DNA from: Candidatus Gastranaerophilales bacterium
GTDB lineage: Bacteria; Cyanobacteriota; Vampirovibrionia; Gastranaerophilales; Gastranaerophilaceae
DNA length: 64,000 nt
NCBI GenBank assembly: GCA_947626225.1
Contig: CANQRH010000004.1
Span: 1 to 64,000 of the forward strand
Direction: 5' to 3'
In this document: in pieces, positions 62,695 through 64,000 of the stretch
Layout: each line of letters starts with the position of its first letter
How positions within the stretch are numbered: position 1 is the first letter of the stretch
Notes under the pieces: generated by a model
Told to the model about the DNA's origin: nothing
The model's input: only the letters and a program-made list of their open reading frames with translations
The model's database searches: none
Program-made: the position numbers and the translations under genes

Positions 62695-63572
62695 TTGAAA
62701 AAATTCTTTTTTGGCTTAAAAATTCAAGATTATTCTCCCTGCCCATGACTTTGCTTTCTTGGTTTGTGATTTTTATTTATGCATTTGACGGTAATAAAAT
62801 AAACGGCATAGTTGCGTTAATCGGAATATCTTGCGCTCATCTTGCAACAAATCTGTTTGATGATTATATGGATTATAAAAATCTTAACGATAATTGCCAG
62901 CAGTGCAAGTGTGCATATATAAAAGAAGGAAAAGCATCACACGGCGATGTTTTGAAGGTGGCAGGCATTTATTGTTTCATTGCCGTTATAACCGGAATAT
63001 TTCTCACTTTAAGATGCGGTCTGCCCGTAATCGGACTTGCTTTGACGGGCGGGATAATAACTCTCATTTATTCAAAACTTTCTTCAAAAGGCTTCAGTGA
63101 AATTGCCGTCGGAATTGCGTTCGGCCCTTTGCTGTTTGAGGGTGTTTATTATGTTATGAAGGGAGAATTTTCATCGCCGGTATTTATTCTGTCGCTTGCG
63201 GTTGTGATGTTTACAATAGGTTTAATGTATGTTCATACGGTTTTGGATTATGAGGGCGATATGTCGGCTCACAAGATGACGCTTGCCTGTCGATTCGGCA
63301 CTAAATCCCGTGCCGTTAACGGGGTGTTTGCAATTTATGGTTTCGGATTCTTTTTTACATTTGTTCTTGCGTTTGTTTTAAAAAATTATTATTACCTTTT
63401 AACATTTTTGCTTATTCCGCTTGTATTCAATCTTCAAAAGTCTTTAAAAACTTTCAGATGCGGCGGAGAAGAAAAAGAATTCTATTCCCGTCTTTTAAAA
63501 GCCAGAAACTTAATGGTTTATTATTCAACTGTAATATGTTGTGTAATTGCATTCGGTAAAATATTCGGGTAA
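62691..63572 (+). CDS. UbiA-family prenyltransferase, MenA-like
   Basis: A 293-residue protein with about eight transmembrane helices. The aspartate-rich first motif appears as NLFDDYMDYKN (about 61-71), followed by CQQCKCAYIKEGK; the second motif is in LDYEGDMSAHKMTLACRFG (about 186). This layout resembles 1,4-dihydroxy-2-naphthoate prenyltransferase (menaquinone synthesis). The Cys cluster in the loop is unusual. No other men gene is present, so the acceptor is not certain. Confidence 0.85.
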   Translation: MIEKILFWLKNSRLFSLPMTLLSWFVIFIYAFDGNKINGIVALIGISCAHLATNLFDDYMDYKNLNDNCQQCKCAYIKEGKASHGDVLKVAGIYCFIAVITGIFLTLRCGLPVIGLALTGGIITLIYSKLSSKGFSEIAVGIAFGPLLFEGVYYVMKGEFSSPVFILSLAVVMFTIGLMYVHTVLDYEGDMSAHKMTLACRFGTKSRAVNGVFAIYGFGFFFTFVLAFVLKNYYYLLTFLLIPLVFNLQKSLKTFRCGGEEKEFYSRLLKARNLMVYYSTVICCVIAFGKIFG

Positions 63573-63575
63573 TAT
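63547..63575 (+). promoter_or_regulatory. promoter of the ABC ATPase gene, predicted leaderless
   Basis: TTGCAT (63547-63552), a 17-bp spacer and TAATAT (63570-63575), starting in the prenyltransferase stop codon and ending 6 nt before the ATG. Confidence 0.6.
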
Positions 63576-63581
63576 TTTTGT

Positions 63582-64000
63582 ATGGAATCACTCGTTGAAG
63601 TAAAAGACTTGTATGTTGAATATAATACCGTCAAAGGAGTTTTCGGCAAGAAACAGATAATTCATGCGGTAAACGGGGTTAATTTGGACATCCGAAAGGG
63701 CGAAATACTTGCACTGGCAGGAGAATCCGGCTGCGGAAAATCCACGCTCGCAAAAGCTATTTTAAGATTAGAACCCCCAAAATCAGGCGAGATTGTATTT
63801 CATCTTAAAAAAGATTTTATAAAATCCGCTCAAATGGTTTTTCAAAATCCATATGCGAGTTTGAACCCCAGAATGAGAACGGTTGATATTTTAAAAGAAC
63901 CGCTGGAGATAAATACGGCCTATTCAAAGGAAAAAATTCTTGAAATTGTTAAAGAAAAAATTAAAATGACGGGACTTGATGAAGATTGCCTTAATCGTTA
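63582..64000 (+). CDS. oligopeptide/dipeptide ABC transporter ATPase, 3' end beyond the window
   Basis: The first 139 residues of an ABC ATPase: MESLVEVKDLYVEYNTVKG, Walker A GESGCGKSTLAKA (about 48-60) and the Q-loop FQNPYASLNPRM. The latter sequence is characteristic of the OppF/DppF subgroup (also NikE), which feeds peptide or nickel importers. The signature LSGGQ and Walker B lie outside the window. No permease genes are seen upstream, so the rest of the operon, if any, follows downstream. The promoter predicts a leaderless mRNA. Confidence 0.9.
   Translation, partial: MESLVEVKDLYVEYNTVKGVFGKKQIIHAVNGVNLDIRKGEILALAGESGCGKSTLAKAILRLEPPKSGEIVFHLKKDFIKSAQMVFQNPYASLNPRMRTVDILKEPLEINTAYSKEKILEIVKEKIKMTGLDEDCLNR

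Overview
The window is a low-GC (AT-rich) bacterial chromosome segment of about 66 protein genes and two tRNA genes. It holds no rRNA, prophage, insertion sequence or CRISPR array. I infer a gut-type anaerobe of the non-photosynthetic cyanobacterial sister lineage (Gastranaerophilales / Vampirovibrionia, 'Melainabacteria'). The reasons are a single-chain pyruvate:ferredoxin oxidoreductase, the efp-accB-accC cluster seen in cyanobacteria, a divergent PAP2 protein, and two GFTLAE-type prepilins of the kind abundant in that group. Firmicute-like arrangements (rny-ymdB, rplS-rbgA-rnhB, RicT) are also present, so the assignment stays an inference.

Layout. 1-5.3 kb: a 101-bp tandem repeat, then mutL and a PiT-like transporter on the minus strand, an orphan DNA methylase and an isolated fliI. 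5.4-6.7 kb: an XRE regulator with palindromic sites and a DUF1796-like gene in very AT-rich DNA. 6.7-11.2 kb: an operon of RNase Y, YmdB phosphodiesterase, a PHP phosphoesterase, a pilin-tail protein and a LOG protein. 11.2-21.8 kb: pepA, PAP2, a SWIM-SNF2 helicase, a 122-bp repeat array, ispA-rsgA, efp-accB-accC and a hypoxanthine-DNA glycosylase. 21.8-30.3 kb: a prepilin gene with a 10-G tract, nifJ, a possible RelA/SpoT-fold protein, an rRNA methylase, a nitroreductase, tRNA-Leu(UAG) with broken tRNA copies, and a REP-like hairpin cluster. 30.3-38.5 kb: rplS-rbgA-rnhB, clpB, glmS, metK. 38.6-43.9 kb: a thioredoxin-CcdA pair, ribH, a 107-bp repeat array, murQ-gpsA-ricT. 43.9-50.4 kb: tRNA-Leu(CAG) with a 123-bp repeat array, mutS, a SprA-like metalloprotease, a cell-wall amidase and a ketopantoate-reductase-like gene. 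50.5-64 kb: HD-domain and membrane proteins, prfB, a second prepilin with a palindromic operator, rph, uracil-DNA glycosylase, an M16 peptidase, nanE plus ROK kinase, a MenA-like prenyltransferase and the start of an oligopeptide ABC ATPase.

Functional links. MutS, MutL (with the endonuclease motif), RNase HII and two glycosylases form a scattered repair set, and three of these proteins end in a likely sliding-clamp-binding peptide. MurQ, NanE, the ROK kinase and GlmS fit amino-sugar salvage and cell-wall recycling.

Most unusual signals. (1) A prepilin gene is apparently switched off by a G10 tract while keeping a good upstream start, as in phase variation. (2) Both tRNA-Leu genes are preceded by broken copies of their own 5' ends fused to a shared hairpin element with compensatory changes. 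(3) About ten genes have a -10 box placed 6-7 nt before the start codon and no Shine-Dalgarno, which predicts leaderless mRNAs. (4) A 107-bp promoter-like unit is repeated 5.6 times directly before murQ. (5) Many convergent gene pairs overlap tail to tail.
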